Source: Opisthorchis felineus (lineage: Eukaryota > Platyhelminthes > Trematoda > Opisthorchiida > Opisthorchiidae). Taken from it: DNA of 64,000 bases. Under the pieces are notes generated by a model that was given only the letters and a program-made list of their open reading frames with translations, was not told the DNA's origin and did not search any database. The stretch's first letter is position 1; every line of letters starts with the position of its first letter. Made by a program: the position numbers and the translations under genes. Of the stretch, positions 57,001 through 63,550 are shown piece by piece. The stretch covers positions 553,791 through 617,790 of the forward strand of contig SJOL01006480.1 of assembly GCA_004794785.1 (NCBI GenBank), read 5' to 3'.

Positions 57001-58861
57001 AGTTCGTTACGAGCCAATTACACTTGGTACGTTCATGTCCGACTATTAGGATATGTTTGGTCTCGAATCTCACGGGACGTGTGTATCAGGCTACAGTACG
57101 GGCTGCTTTGTTGTATGGCTGTGAGACTTGGCCCGTTTGACTAGTGGAGCTGAGGCGTGTTCAGGTGTTTGACAACATTTGTCTCAGAACCATAGCTCGC
57201 GTGGGTTGGTGCCGATGAATCTGTGATAAGGCAGTTAGGAAGCGAGTTTTCGGTTGTGCAACGGGTACTTCCATTGAAGAATGTGTCCAGTACCAGAAGC
57301 TGCGTTGGTTGGGACATGTGTTGCGTATGCTGAACCATCGTTTTCCGAAGACAGTGCTGTTTTCCGTACCCAATTCAGCGTGGCGGAGGCAGAGAGGTGG
57401 CCAACTCTTGACCTGGTAGAGGGGTATGAAGGAGATTACGAAACGTTTGGGTGCTGTCGGTACTACTTGCCTTCCAGGATGGGGACCGCGTGATCACCAC
57501 TGCGCCTGGTTGGAGACGCTGCAAGATATGGTTTTCTTGTTGTCAGTTTCTATCCAGACTGCCTGAATGAATGTCTGGAGATGTAGGCACCTCGGAATGA
57601 TTGTAGTAAGCTAGCACTAAGTCCCTTCCCCGTCCACTTTTATTCTTTCATTCACAATAAGGCTTTCAAAATAAATTATGGTGGTAGGGTAGCGAAGCAT
57701 CAGTGTTAAGCACTGATGTCATGCTGCCGGTGATGATGGTAATGATGTTTAAGCGGACTTGAAAAAAACAGTTCGAGGTGACGGTCTCTGAGATGTAGGG
57801 GCTAAATCCATTTTACCCCACCGTATCGACACGCAGCGTGTCACTGCATTTGTGGTCGTGTGCCAAATACCAAAAAACTGGCCCAGGGCGATCAGGCTGC
57901 GTAGCCTCGAGGCTACGCCGCCTGTCCGCCTCCCCCCACACAAAACCTGTGTCCAATTGCTCCAGATGGAGCAATCTTTTCCTCTTATCTGACAGCAGCA
58001 CGCACTGGCCGTCTCCCATATAATACAGACCGCTGTGTAGTTGCCACTCGAGAATCCAGTCAACACGTTGACCACATAATATGGATTCCTTGTTTGAACG
58101 ACGAATGGCTTTATATTTTCTCTAGTTGTGAGTTAATCACGATGCTGGTTAGGTGCTCCTAGCCGAGAGGCTACTAACCAGGATGTCACGGATCCGAAAC
58201 TCCCTTGACTTCCACGGGATGTGCACTGCTGATGATTCCCAATAAGGACGAAACAGCTGTACAGTACTTCTAGGCTTTTCAGCACAGATTGGCTTCACTT
58301 ACAGGACAAAATCCCAATTGGAATTTCCAAAATCTCCTCGTGCCATCAACAGTTAGCTGTGTGTTTCCTTGATTAGCATGCAGATTTTCTGCTTTGCTCT
58401 AACTGGCTCACTATTATCACTGTCTGTAACGGCCAGAAGACGACTCATTCCGAGCACGTGTTCGCCTAAACTTTTCTTCTTCGATTCATTCCTGAAATCT
58501 TTCGGGATTACAACGTTGTTATCTCTTTTGGTGCGAAAGTCAACCTGTTGTCTTTGAAAACTATTGCACAAAGCAATCATACCTATACTTATTTCGCACA
58601 CCAATCGTTGTGTTACCTTTACGACAGGCAAAGTCTTCACTCTTTGGCCTGCTTACACGTCATCTTGGCTTCGCTATACTCCTCTCCTTCACAGGTATTG
58701 TCGGAAGTGCCGTTGCCATTCTGCTGCTCCTCATCCTGTTCATTCTGTTTTGCATTTATCGTCTGCGCAAAAAGGACGAAGGTTCTTACGCGCTGGATGA
58801 ATCCAAGAAACTTCCGAATATGAACTACCATCGGACACCGACGCGGGAATTTTATGCCTAG
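35863..58861 (+). CDS. Syndecan-like transmembrane proteoglycan (multi-exon, 5' end missing)
   Basis: Six plus-strand exons can be joined in frame: 35863-36084, 38207-38626, 43500-43570, 51459-51537, 53677-53883 and 58695-58861. The splice phases match at every junction. Syndecans are cell-surface heparan sulfate carriers that bind matrix and growth factors and link to the cytoskeleton through a short PDZ-binding tail. The last two exons show this directly: a juxtamembrane segment, one membrane helix, the conserved C1 region [10 protein letters not shown] and a terminal EFYA. The ectodomain is Pro/Ser/Thr-rich with an acidic stretch before a Ser-Gly. Upstream exons add a thyroglobulin type-1 domain and a SEA-like segment, not part of the syndecans I know. 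They could instead belong to a separate upstream gene, but matching phases and the lack of a stop argue for one transcript. No start exon or signal peptide was found. Transposons fill the introns. Confidence 0.7.
36165..36375 (+). mobile_element. tRNA-derived SINE, copy b
   Basis: Lies 80 bp into the intron after the Tg1 exon. The A-box region is AACTCAGTGGTTAAGG (about 36176-36190) and the B-box GGTTGGAACCC (36218-36228). The family body contains GGCTTGGGCAACCTGG, CTTCCTTCGGGTGGCATGGC and TTACAGCTGAAC. The B-box carries one change from the GGTTCGAACC of copies a and e. Confidence 0.85.
36376..38206 (+). other. Intron of syndecan-like gene
   Basis: Contains SINE copy c, C or G homopolymers of 9-11 nt (37355-37365, 37940-37948, 38156-38165), and no exon that fits phase 1-1. 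A candidate at about 37508-37614 (acceptor AACAAG, reading [15 protein letters not shown]) fits the 5' phase but not the 3' phase. Confidence 0.5.
37650..37775 (-). mobile_element. tRNA-derived SINE, copy c (5' truncated)
   Basis: The minus strand carries only the body: CTCGACTTCTCCTGTCTAGG, CTTGGGCAACCTGGCAGC, GGGTGGCATGGCAGCTAGG and GTTACAGCTGAAC. The tRNA head is missing, as in a truncated reverse-transcription product. Confidence 0.8.
38207..38626 (+). CDS. Exon encoding a SEA-like ectodomain segment
   Basis: The acceptor is CACCTCACAG (to 38206) after a strong pyrimidine tract; an alternative acceptor ten bases downstream keeps the phase. The donor is GAGG|GTAGGT at 38627. The exon is 420 nt, phase 1-1. 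The 140 residues begin with a polar region containing the potential N-glycosylation site NWSS, then an amphipathic helix ([18 protein letters not shown]). An alternating hydrophobic segment follows ([14 protein letters not shown]) with a second helix ([12 protein letters not shown]). The helix-strand order and size resemble SEA domains, which often sit beside glycosylated mucin-like or proteoglycan stalks. The classical GSVVV cleavage motif is not evident, so the domain call is tentative; that it is a coding exon is much firmer. Confidence 0.65.
38627..39669 (+). other. Intron of syndecan-like gene, no element recognised
   Basis: No repeat or exon supported. Short frames around 38.8 and 39.5 kb have no motifs. 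Confidence 0.4.
39670..40441 (-). pseudogene. RTE LINE fragment (RTE-4) in intron
   Basis: The minus strand has two collinear pieces. One is an RT segment with [20 protein letters not shown] (about 40300, corresponding to 'GVRQGCPLSPFLFNFAID'). The other is a C-terminal piece with [20 protein letters not shown] and [19 protein letters not shown] (about 39750-39900). Most of the intervening catalytic region is deleted. Confidence 0.7.
40589..40887 (+). mobile_element. RTE LINE, 5'-truncated 271-bp insertion with 14-bp TSD (RTE-5)
   Basis: TTGGTTAAGGCAGG at 40589-40602 is repeated exactly at 40874-40887. Between them, 40603-40873 matches RTE-1 from about 16085 to its 3' end. It includes the last codons ([20 protein letters not shown]), the same stop region and the same 3' untranslated region, ending GAATTGAATTGAATTG. 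This is a textbook 5'-truncated LINE insertion and the cleanest evidence of target-primed retrotransposition in the window. Confidence 0.92.
40888..43499 (+). other. Intron of syndecan-like gene, no element recognised
   Basis: No exon or repeat family supported. It contains a 13-nt G run (42255-42267) followed by a T-rich stretch. A minus-strand open frame (42823-43176) is unbroken for 118 codons but shows no known domain. Confidence 0.4.
43500..43570 (+). CDS. Short ectodomain exon (Pro/Ser/Thr-rich)
   Basis: The acceptor is TTTTTCTTTCAG (to 43499) and the donor CTCAA|GTCAGT at 43571. It is 71 nt, phase 1 to phase 0. It encodes [20 protein letters not shown], then STQ: low-complexity and rich in P, S, T and D as in syndecan ectodomains. 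A weaker alternative donor (ACCA|GTGTTC) would end in phase 1, but the phase-0 end joins perfectly to the exon at 51459. Confidence 0.55.
43655..43770 (+). mobile_element. tRNA-derived SINE, copy d (5' truncated)
   Basis: Body only: CATCTCGACTACTGTTGCTT, AAGCCCTCGTGCTTCTCTCG, TGGTATGGTAGCC and TTACAGCTCAACGA. Compared with other copies, the GGGCAACCTGGCAGTAT block is deleted. Confidence 0.7.
43771..45289 (+). other. Intron of syndecan-like gene, unassigned
   Basis: Long open frames occur on both strands at 44.0-44.7 kb (plus 44089-44616, 176 codons; several on minus) without any domain I recognise. I cannot decide whether this is an old mobile element or chance. Confidence 0.3.
45290..45560 (+). 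pseudogene. RTE LINE endonuclease fragment (RTE-8)
   Basis: One frame reads [15 protein letters not shown], matching the AGDMNAQVGRLGPEK block of RTE-1. After a frameshift, [17 protein letters not shown] matches the RTE-1 segment ERLLQLCADHCLFPAGT. The catalytic G-D-M-N is degraded to KGVN. Confidence 0.65.
45646..45888. repeat. Inverted repeat, 47-bp arms
   Basis: 45646-45692 (ATAAAGGAAACTACTCACAA through TTCGACAACCCA) is the reverse complement of 45842-45888 with three mismatches. The spacer is 149 bp. The minus-strand hammerhead overlaps the left arm. An additional pair, sharing ATATCAATTTGGTT then GGGAGAC, lies at 45806-45832 (plus) and about 46000-46024 (minus), so the block is two inverted copies of one element. 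Confidence 0.8.
45673..45738 (-). ncRNA. Type I hammerhead ribozyme, complete core
   Basis: The minus strand contains CTGATGA (plus 45717-45723). Helix II is GCC/GGC with loop CGAAGAA, then GAAA (plus 45700-45703). Helix III is CC/GG, closed by the conserved A-U pair, over a 7-nt loop. A cleavage triplet GUU is predicted. Helix I is an AC/GU pair next to the core, an internal loop, then a 7-bp distal helix GGGGACU/AGUUUCC (plus 45732-45738 with 45673-45679). All invariant core bases and the first pair of helix II are present. Hammerheads of this kind are known in Penelope-like elements and retrozymes; self-cleavage would release a unit-length transcript. Whether it is active is untested. Confidence 0.75.
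46030..48955 (+). other. Intron of syndecan-like gene, no element recognised
   Basis: No exon compatible with the neighbouring phase-0 junction and no repeat family recognised. Generally AT-rich compared with the flanking elements. Confidence 0.4.
48961..49175 (+). mobile_element. tRNA-derived SINE, copy e, with internal duplication
   Basis: The A-box is TGGCTCAGTAGTT (48969-48981) and the B-box GGTTCGAACC (49009-49018). The body carries the 'CTATCTCAGTCCTCGTTCTT...CTTCGGG' block twice (about 49055-49085 and 49095-49123), a tandem duplication of about 38 bp not seen in other copies. It ends TTACAGCTGAACCTTTATTA. Confidence 0.88.
49180..51458 (+). other. Intron of syndecan-like gene, no element recognised
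   Basis: No repeat or exon supported; a 9-nt C run at 49972-49980. T-rich segments near 50.1-50.5 kb give short hydrophobic-looking frames that I treat as chance. Confidence 0.4.
51459..51537 (+). CDS. Short ectodomain exon
   Basis: The acceptor is TGATTCCTACAG (to 51458), with an in-phase alternative six bases later (CTACAG). The donor is TTCAG|GTGTGT at 51538. It is 79 nt, phase 0 to phase 1. It encodes 26 residues without stop, including [18 protein letters not shown]: the composition of a syndecan stalk. It fits exactly between the phase-0 donor at 43570 and the phase-1 acceptor at 53677. Confidence 0.55.
51538..53676 (+). other. Intron of syndecan-like gene with GT microsatellite
   Basis: A (GT)n run of about 21 nt lies at 53561-53581, some 95 bp before the next exon. 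Otherwise nothing recognised. Confidence 0.5.
53677..53883 (+). CDS. Syndecan ectodomain-juxtamembrane exon
   Basis: The acceptor is TTTCTTCCTTAG (to 53676) and the donor GCAG|GTTTGT at 53884. The exon is 207 nt, phase 1-1. It encodes an acidic cluster ([16 protein letters not shown]) with one Ser-Gly preceded by acidic residues, the context for glycosaminoglycan attachment. The proline-rich stretch PPPQTDTG and the juxtamembrane part [17 protein letters not shown] follow. The last resembles the 'QPGVIAG' that precedes the membrane helix in invertebrate syndecans and leads directly into the helix on the next exon. Confidence 0.85.
53945..53995 (-). ncRNA. Degraded hammerhead copy
   Basis: The minus strand reads CGGTGAATCC-AAAAAA-GGGTGAAACCGG then TCGAGTTTTCAGCAACC. 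This aligns with the 45.7-kb ribozyme (CTGATGAGCC...GGCGAAACC...TCGAAGAGTTTCCAGCAAC). The CTGATGA box has changed and most of helix III is deleted, so it should be inactive. It lies 60 bp into the last intron. Confidence 0.45.
54000..55460 (+). other. Last intron, no element recognised
   Basis: No supported exon. Minus strand 54800-55000 has a faint integrase-like DLVGPLPEA stretch, too weak to annotate. Confidence 0.35.
55461..55650 (+). mobile_element. tRNA-derived SINE, copy f
   Basis: The A-box is TGGCTCAGTGGTT (55468-55480) and the B-box GATTCGAACC (about 55512-55521). The full body has GGCTTGGGCAACCTGGCAGT, CCTCCAGGTGGCATGACAG and GCTACAGCTGAACGAC. The closest copy to a tRNA head with both boxes. 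Confidence 0.88.
55651..56959 (+). other. Last intron, no element recognised
   Basis: AT-rich around 55.8-56.0 kb (TATAATATAT-type). No coding or repeat assignment. Confidence 0.35.
56960..57640 (+). pseudogene. RTE LINE C-terminal fragment (RTE-6) in last intron
   Basis: The plus frame reads [20 protein letters not shown], then [20 protein letters not shown]. After a stop come [14 protein letters not shown], then [15 protein letters not shown] and WLETLQDM. The order matches the RTE-1 C-terminus. Three or more stops make it a relic. The 3' tail differs from the GAATT-type tail of RTE-1, so it belongs to another RTE subfamily. Confidence 0.75.
57691..57726 (-). repeat. Hairpin-bearing short repeat, second copy
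   Basis: CATCAGTG-TTAAG-CACTGATG (57698-57718) flanked by AGCGAAG and TCATGCTG. It is the reverse complement of the unit at 33083-33114, again next to ATG/ATC repeats (about 57730-57750). Confidence 0.6.
57893..57975. repeat. Two close palindromes
   Basis: 57893-57924 is a near-perfect 32-bp palindrome with a perfect 20-bp centre GCGTAGCCTCGAGGCTACGC (57899-57918) and one mismatch outside it. About 30 bp later, ATTGCTCCA (57956-57964) and TGGAGCAAT (57967-57975) form a hairpin with a 2-nt loop. Function is unknown; cruciform or RNA hairpin formation is possible. Confidence 0.75.
58140..58335 (+). mobile_element. Hammerhead-bearing SINE-like repeat, copy 1
   Basis: A tRNA-like head has TAGCCGAGAGG (58160-58170, A-box-like) and GGATCCGAAAC (58190-58200, B-box-like). 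It is followed by a hammerhead (58225-58265) and a conserved 3' segment (ATTGGCTTCACTTACAGGAC, then TTGGAATTTCCAAAATCTCC). The 3' segment recurs at 62.19-62.26 and 62.53-62.60 kb. The layout (Pol III-type head, then hammerhead) parallels the schistosome Sm-alpha family. It lies within the last intron, 360 bp before the terminal syndecan exon. Confidence 0.6.
58225..58265 (+). ncRNA. Hammerhead ribozyme (minimal helix III)
   Basis: CTGATGA (58229-58235), helix II region TTCC-CAATAA-GGAC, GAAA (58250-58253), then a loopless helix III CAG/CUG and U-A, with cleavage predicted after 58261. Helix I is ACTG (58225-58228) with CAGT (58262-58265). The sequence is close to the schistosome Sm-alpha hammerhead (CTGATGAGTCCC...GGACGAAAC). 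The conserved G-C pair that starts helix II has become T x C (58236 and 58249), which should weaken activity. The core is otherwise intact. Confidence 0.7.
58695..58861 (+). CDS. Syndecan terminal exon: membrane helix and cytoplasmic tail
   Basis: The acceptor is CTCCTTCACAG (to 58694); the stop TAG is at 58859-58861. It completes a split glycine codon from 53883 and encodes the membrane helix [18 protein letters not shown]. This is followed by the tail [32 protein letters not shown] and EFYA. The C1 region ([10 protein letters not shown]) and the C-terminal PDZ ligand EFYA are the defining signatures of syndecans; neurexins share a related start but end in EYYV. No AATAAA was seen within the first 100 bases after the stop. 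Confidence 0.93.
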
Positions 58862-61800
58862 TTACTATTCGTCTCCGCTCTCTGCTTCCATCGCCAGTCT
58901 AGTTCTCCTAGCATTGACCATTTGTGATATATCATTATCTGCAGTGCAATATTTGATTATTACGAATTATTACTTTCATTATCCTTATTGTTAATACTGC
59001 AATCGTTCGAACACAGCTGTTGTACAGAATCGCGACTTATCGCCCGTTGTCTGTTTGCTACGGGGTTGATACAATCATGCCATTTGTTTTAGTTTTGTCC
59101 CCCTCGCACCTGTTTTCGTCGTTTTCTAGGATTCAATGTAGTTTTTCATTGCTGTGGTTTCGGTTTTTTAAATTGCGGTTTGTAATCTCCGACTGCGATG
59201 TACAGATGTGCAGAATGACCACCTGTGCACTATACCATGGACAAAAAGCGCCTAGGATATGCTAGAATGAAATTTTTCTGTCGCTTTAAATGATGAGTCG
59301 TTTTCTGGCGCATATTTCAACTGATATCAGACGCAGTTGTCCGTTTTGTTTCATTTTCTCGTCTTACCAGTCGTCTTTTCATGATCCTTGCATTTATCGC
59401 TACCATTTGCCGGTTGTTTCGTTCAAAACTTCTGAAGTTTGACAGTTACTTTTGTGAATTACATTTATGTTTTCCTGAAAGCCCCCCATTGAATGACGTC
59501 TCGTATGGATGGAATTTGAGGACGGCTTGCTCGACCTATCCTGATCGTAGGCATAAATTTCCGTACATATTGTAGCAACAAGACTACCCGACAGCCGGTT
59601 GTCGTGCCTAACCACATGGACGATCATCTGGTAGTGTTTCTCCTTGAAACAATCTGATTCTTTCGACGCTTCCGACATTTCCCAGCTGCCCTGCTTTCTC
59701 TACTTGGAGAGGTCGTTAGAACCCGCATTTGTCCGATTTCAGAGTTGGTATGCTGTCTGAAAGGAACTGCAAGAGGACATAGATTTCGGGATGGCGGTCT
59801 GTCTGAATATTGATCGTTCGGGTGAGTTTATTGGCTGTTGATCAATCCAATCGCTCACTGATGATGTCCCCTCGCATGGTAACGAAACTTCTACAAGCCA
59901 ATTACTAAGCTCGGCTTACAGGCCAACAGCCAAAAAATCCTCGGGATTCAAGGATTTCATTCACTTCTGTGAGCCAAAAACGTTACACTAACGAGCTGGA
60001 TATGTTTGGATGGACGACCAGTGTCTGTACATAATGGGAGAGGGGTTAGACTACGTTGTGTCGAATGTAAATTCAGTTCTTTCTGTTCACACAAGATGGG
60101 TTCAAGAAAGATTTACAGAACACGGGGTTTTCAACACTAGAACAACGGCATAATGTACCACCTCAATACGACCGATCACGGTCAAAACTGACCACAGTAT
60201 ATTTCAGCAGTCAACCTGGATACCACATATGTGCTATCAAGCGTCTTACACCATCAAATAAATAATTTCAAGTTAAGAAACACCAAGGATATTCTCCAAG
60301 TATCGAAGTATTTCCTGCAACCGGTTGGGAACAGTCCACACTCGAGGTTTTGTGCTAAAGTTTTCACAGTTTTGTACTTATTTTCACCAAGCATTGAAAC
60401 TTTACGTACTCAAAGAAAAGAACGCTAGCTATCGGACAACGCCAAATTGTTACCTCAAGTCTATGCGTGCAGTCAACATTTAGACCTCTAGGGTCATCAG
60501 GCTCTGAAAATGTAATTATCCGTGAGGTTGACCATAAAATTTACGCACTATGCATGGATGTCGATAGCACACATGCAGCCATATCAAACCTCACAGACTG
60601 CACGCAACTTTCACTGCTTCGGGAAAATTCTATCAAACACCAATGGAAGGGTTGCAAGAAATGTCAAAACCAGTTAAGTTTGCAGCAAAAACGGTACGTC
60701 CATTTGTGCCGAAATTCAGTATCTGTTTGATGAGGATACCCAAGACCACTTATGGTCATTTATGAACAGTATGTAAGTCGTAAACATAAGGATTCTCCCG
60801 AGGTGGCATCATTTATGAATCATACCTTTGGCACGGAATTTTTCGCACATGATCACCGCTATTTCCAATAAATCCAAATCCTGGCGTGTCTTGTAATTGT
60901 TTGCTTTGTCAAGCTCTACTTTCCTAGCACGGTTGGAACCGAGTAACAGTTTCATGACCTTACGCCGCACGCCACACTTTCGCTTAGTCAAACCGCGATT
61001 AGAGTAGCCACCGGAGTCGCTCCACAGCGTTTTTGCCGTGGCTGTCACCTGCATGTATTATTCGACAATAAGCTTTTGAACAAGACACAGCTACTGACGC
61101 CTATCGGGAACCGGTGCAACACCCTATCGCATTGACGCTTTGACAGTACAAGCACCCAACACTGTGCCCAAAGAGAATGGCTCCAGGTGATTGATCGCAG
61201 TTTCGCTTACTGCATTTTGGTCCACGTTTCAGGCCAGTGTATTTAAGAAATCTGGCTGCCTGCGGACCCAGTGTTAGCCCTTGTTCACGTTCCTTTACTC
61301 AGCATTCGTCATCACGAAGATCGCCTCAATAATACAAATGCCTGGTATTTTCATTCAGTTATTTAGGTATAAACCGTGTATCAAGGTAGGCAGGTTCCAG
61401 CTACTACAGTTTCGTTCACCGAGAATAGGAAAAAAACAGGGGAATGAAAGCCACGTGCTTGAAGCAACGGCCCAATCAAACTGATGAGGCTCAAAGTGGG
61501 AGACCTGCGGGGTGAAGGCGGTAGCCTTGTTGCAGAATCCTCATTGGTTGCGTGAGTTGGCTGTATCTGCCAGGTCCACTAGGCATTGGCATGTCACGTC
61601 CGGAAATCTCCATCTGGTGAACCATTAGTTACTAGGACCACTGAGTCTGTTTGTAAGAGACCTCATGCCTTGTTGCCAAGTTAGGGATCGTCCCCCTCTG
61701 GGACACATGACTGGACTAAGGGGGTTCTGCGAGACAAACGGCCCTGTGACATACGATGTGACCTGTGGAGTGTGACCAGCTGGGTTATCGAGACAGAGGC

Positions 61801-62140
61801 GCCTTTTCCGAAAACCATCTAGCGTACCTCAGTACTACTGATCCAATGTTGCCGTCCATCCCACGCAGTACTTCGGAGGCATCGATGGTCAAATGGTCAG
61901 TCCTTGAATATTTTCACGCAGCGGCCACATCTCCGGTTCATGAAGTAGAAACCATAAGTCTCACCGAAGCATTACACTGACAACCAAACTGATGTTACGT
62001 CGGTGTCACAGATATTATAGCTTGGTAACCACCGACTTGGCCTTCTCAATTCGAGAGGTGATTTCGTCTTAAGCCAGTCCTTCGGGACCTATGTAGTTCT
62101 CCAGGTGAACGAGTTTGTCCACCACAAATCTCTCCGGAGG
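58862..62140. other. 3' flank of syndecan-like gene, no gene recognised
   Basis: Includes the 3' untranslated region of the gene at its start. No further exon, RNA or repeat family could be supported up to 62.1 kb. A CTGATGA...GAAAC pair at 59858-59888 was examined and rejected as a ribozyme. Confidence 0.4.
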
Positions 62141-62149
62141 TTTGTGAGA

Positions 62150-62262
62150 CGATTTCCAATAAAGAGGAAACGGCTTTCCGTCATAGCCTGGATTCATTCA
62201 CAGGACGAAATTTCACTTGAAAAGTTCCAAAATCCACTCATTCTACCAACAATGCACAAGTA
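62150..62262 (+). mobile_element. Hammerhead repeat, copy 2 (core destroyed)
   Basis: GACGATTTCCAATAAAGAGG, then GAAACGGC, aligns with CTGATGATTCCCAATAAGGACGAAACAGC of copy 1. The downstream ATTCATTCACAGGACGAAAT and TGAAAAGTTCCAAAATCC match the family's 3' segment. The CTGATGA box is lost. Confidence 0.5.
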
Positions 62263-62399
62263 ACTCAGAAGGAAGAATAATTTACAGGATGCGCGAATTT
62301 TCCACGTGAGAAGCCGCCGCTCGAAAAGCCAGTCCACACGCGGTCACATGGTGAGTTCCATGAATGAAGGAACAGTGACGCCTTATTCTGTTCGAATTA

Positions 62400-62600
62400 G
62401 AGTTAATCCCACTGTCAATCATCTGCTGGTGACTCGGCAGTTTAGTCTTCAACTGCTGGTCAGGAGGCTGCGAGTTCGCATCGCCCCGGATGATTTCCGA
62501 TAAGCATGAAACAGCTGTAGAGTGCTCGTTTTTTTTTCGATAATGACTGGTTTCAACTGCAGATGGAAATTTCAATTGGAAAAATTCCAAGATCTGCTAC
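62400..62600 (+). mobile_element. Hammerhead SINE-like repeat, copy 3 (core damaged)
   Basis: A tRNA-like head has TGACTCGGCAGTT (about 62430) and GAGTTCGCATC (62472-62482). Then come CGGATGA (62487-62493, for CTGATGA), GAAACAGCTGTA (62508-62519) and the family 3' segment ending TCCAAGATCTGCTACT. The change of the invariant U and mismatched helix II predict loss of self-cleavage. Confidence 0.55.
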
Positions 62601-62609
62601 TGAAAGAGT

Positions 62610-63550
62610 ATTCAGGCTGGTTTGTATTTCTGAAGGGTCTGGTTCAAGATGAGTGATATCGTCAGGAGACTACCCGTAAGCAGTTGGACGGCTGAGGTAT
62701 TGAAAGCAGAAGACCGCACCAGCGCATCGAATATGAAGTTGTAGAGAATCTGTTGAACTCAGAAGAAAGTTTGCTGTAGTCCGGTACGCCTTCAAAGCAG
62801 GGTGTGAATACAGCCCTTGTAACTGACAGGAATTTGGATGGGACACCTTTTGTCGCCTGACTACCGTAGTTCCTGACGATAGATTGCAATATAGACACCC
62901 CCAAATCAAGAAACATGACCATTGATGGTCGTCGGAAGGAATGGCGCAGTTCAAGCACTTGTCACGAAGTTATAGGTGCAACCCCATCCGGGGCGAAATC
63001 CATTGTGATTCTCACGAGCCTTACCCTCTCGACGGTGCATCAACCTGCTTCGGATAATACCCAGGAGCACCCTGGAAGCTATGGCTATTGGGCTGAGGCT
63101 TCGGTGGTTTTCACACAATATTCTTCCACGCCTTTGAAATACTGGGAGAACCGTCGAAGTCCTCCATTATGTCGGTATTCTGTCTCCATTCCGGATGTTT
63201 TGGAGTAGGGTCGTCAGGTTGGCTACAAACAATCCACTGGCTCATATAAATAATGTAGGATGTGAACCGTTTGTCCGGCGGCTTGTTGTGTTGAAGTGAT
63301 AAAATTTTGTTGTGAATGTCTGTTGTCGATGGACAGCTGACGTCAAAATTTCATTGGGGTTAATGTAGTTTTCCACTGGTTGGGTTGGTGGGGGCTAGAT
63401 GAACTTCTGTTCAAAGTGTCCAGCCAGTCCTTCGAGATGGCTCCCCTGTGAATCGAATCCTCTTGAGTCAGTTGTGCTAGGGCTCTTTTGTTAGCGGAAC
63501 CAGGCCTGGTTCGGATAAACTGAAAGCTGTCTAATCTGATCATATTTTAA
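62610..63550 (-). pseudogene. RTE LINE fragment (RTE-7)
   Basis: Minus strand: a linker piece (TQEDSIHRGAISKDWLDTLN, about 63430), then LELRHSFRRPSMVMFLDLG (about 62905-62958; RTE-1 has the same stretch as LEQRHSFRRPTLVVFVDLK). Then VPSKFLSVTRAVF follows. In another frame comes a remnant of the catalytic box and following helix (PDDITHLEPDPSEIQTSLN, about 62600-62665). Frameshifts and stops throughout. Confidence 0.75.

Noticed and set aside
59828..59902. CTGATGA at 59858 followed by GAAAC at 59884, with ATTGGCT/AGCCAAT complementary flanks
   Set aside because: Looks like a hammerhead, but helix II is poor, and the helix III that can be drawn (CTT/AAG) is followed by CC instead of the required U-H and conflicts with the outer stem. 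Not annotated as a ribozyme.
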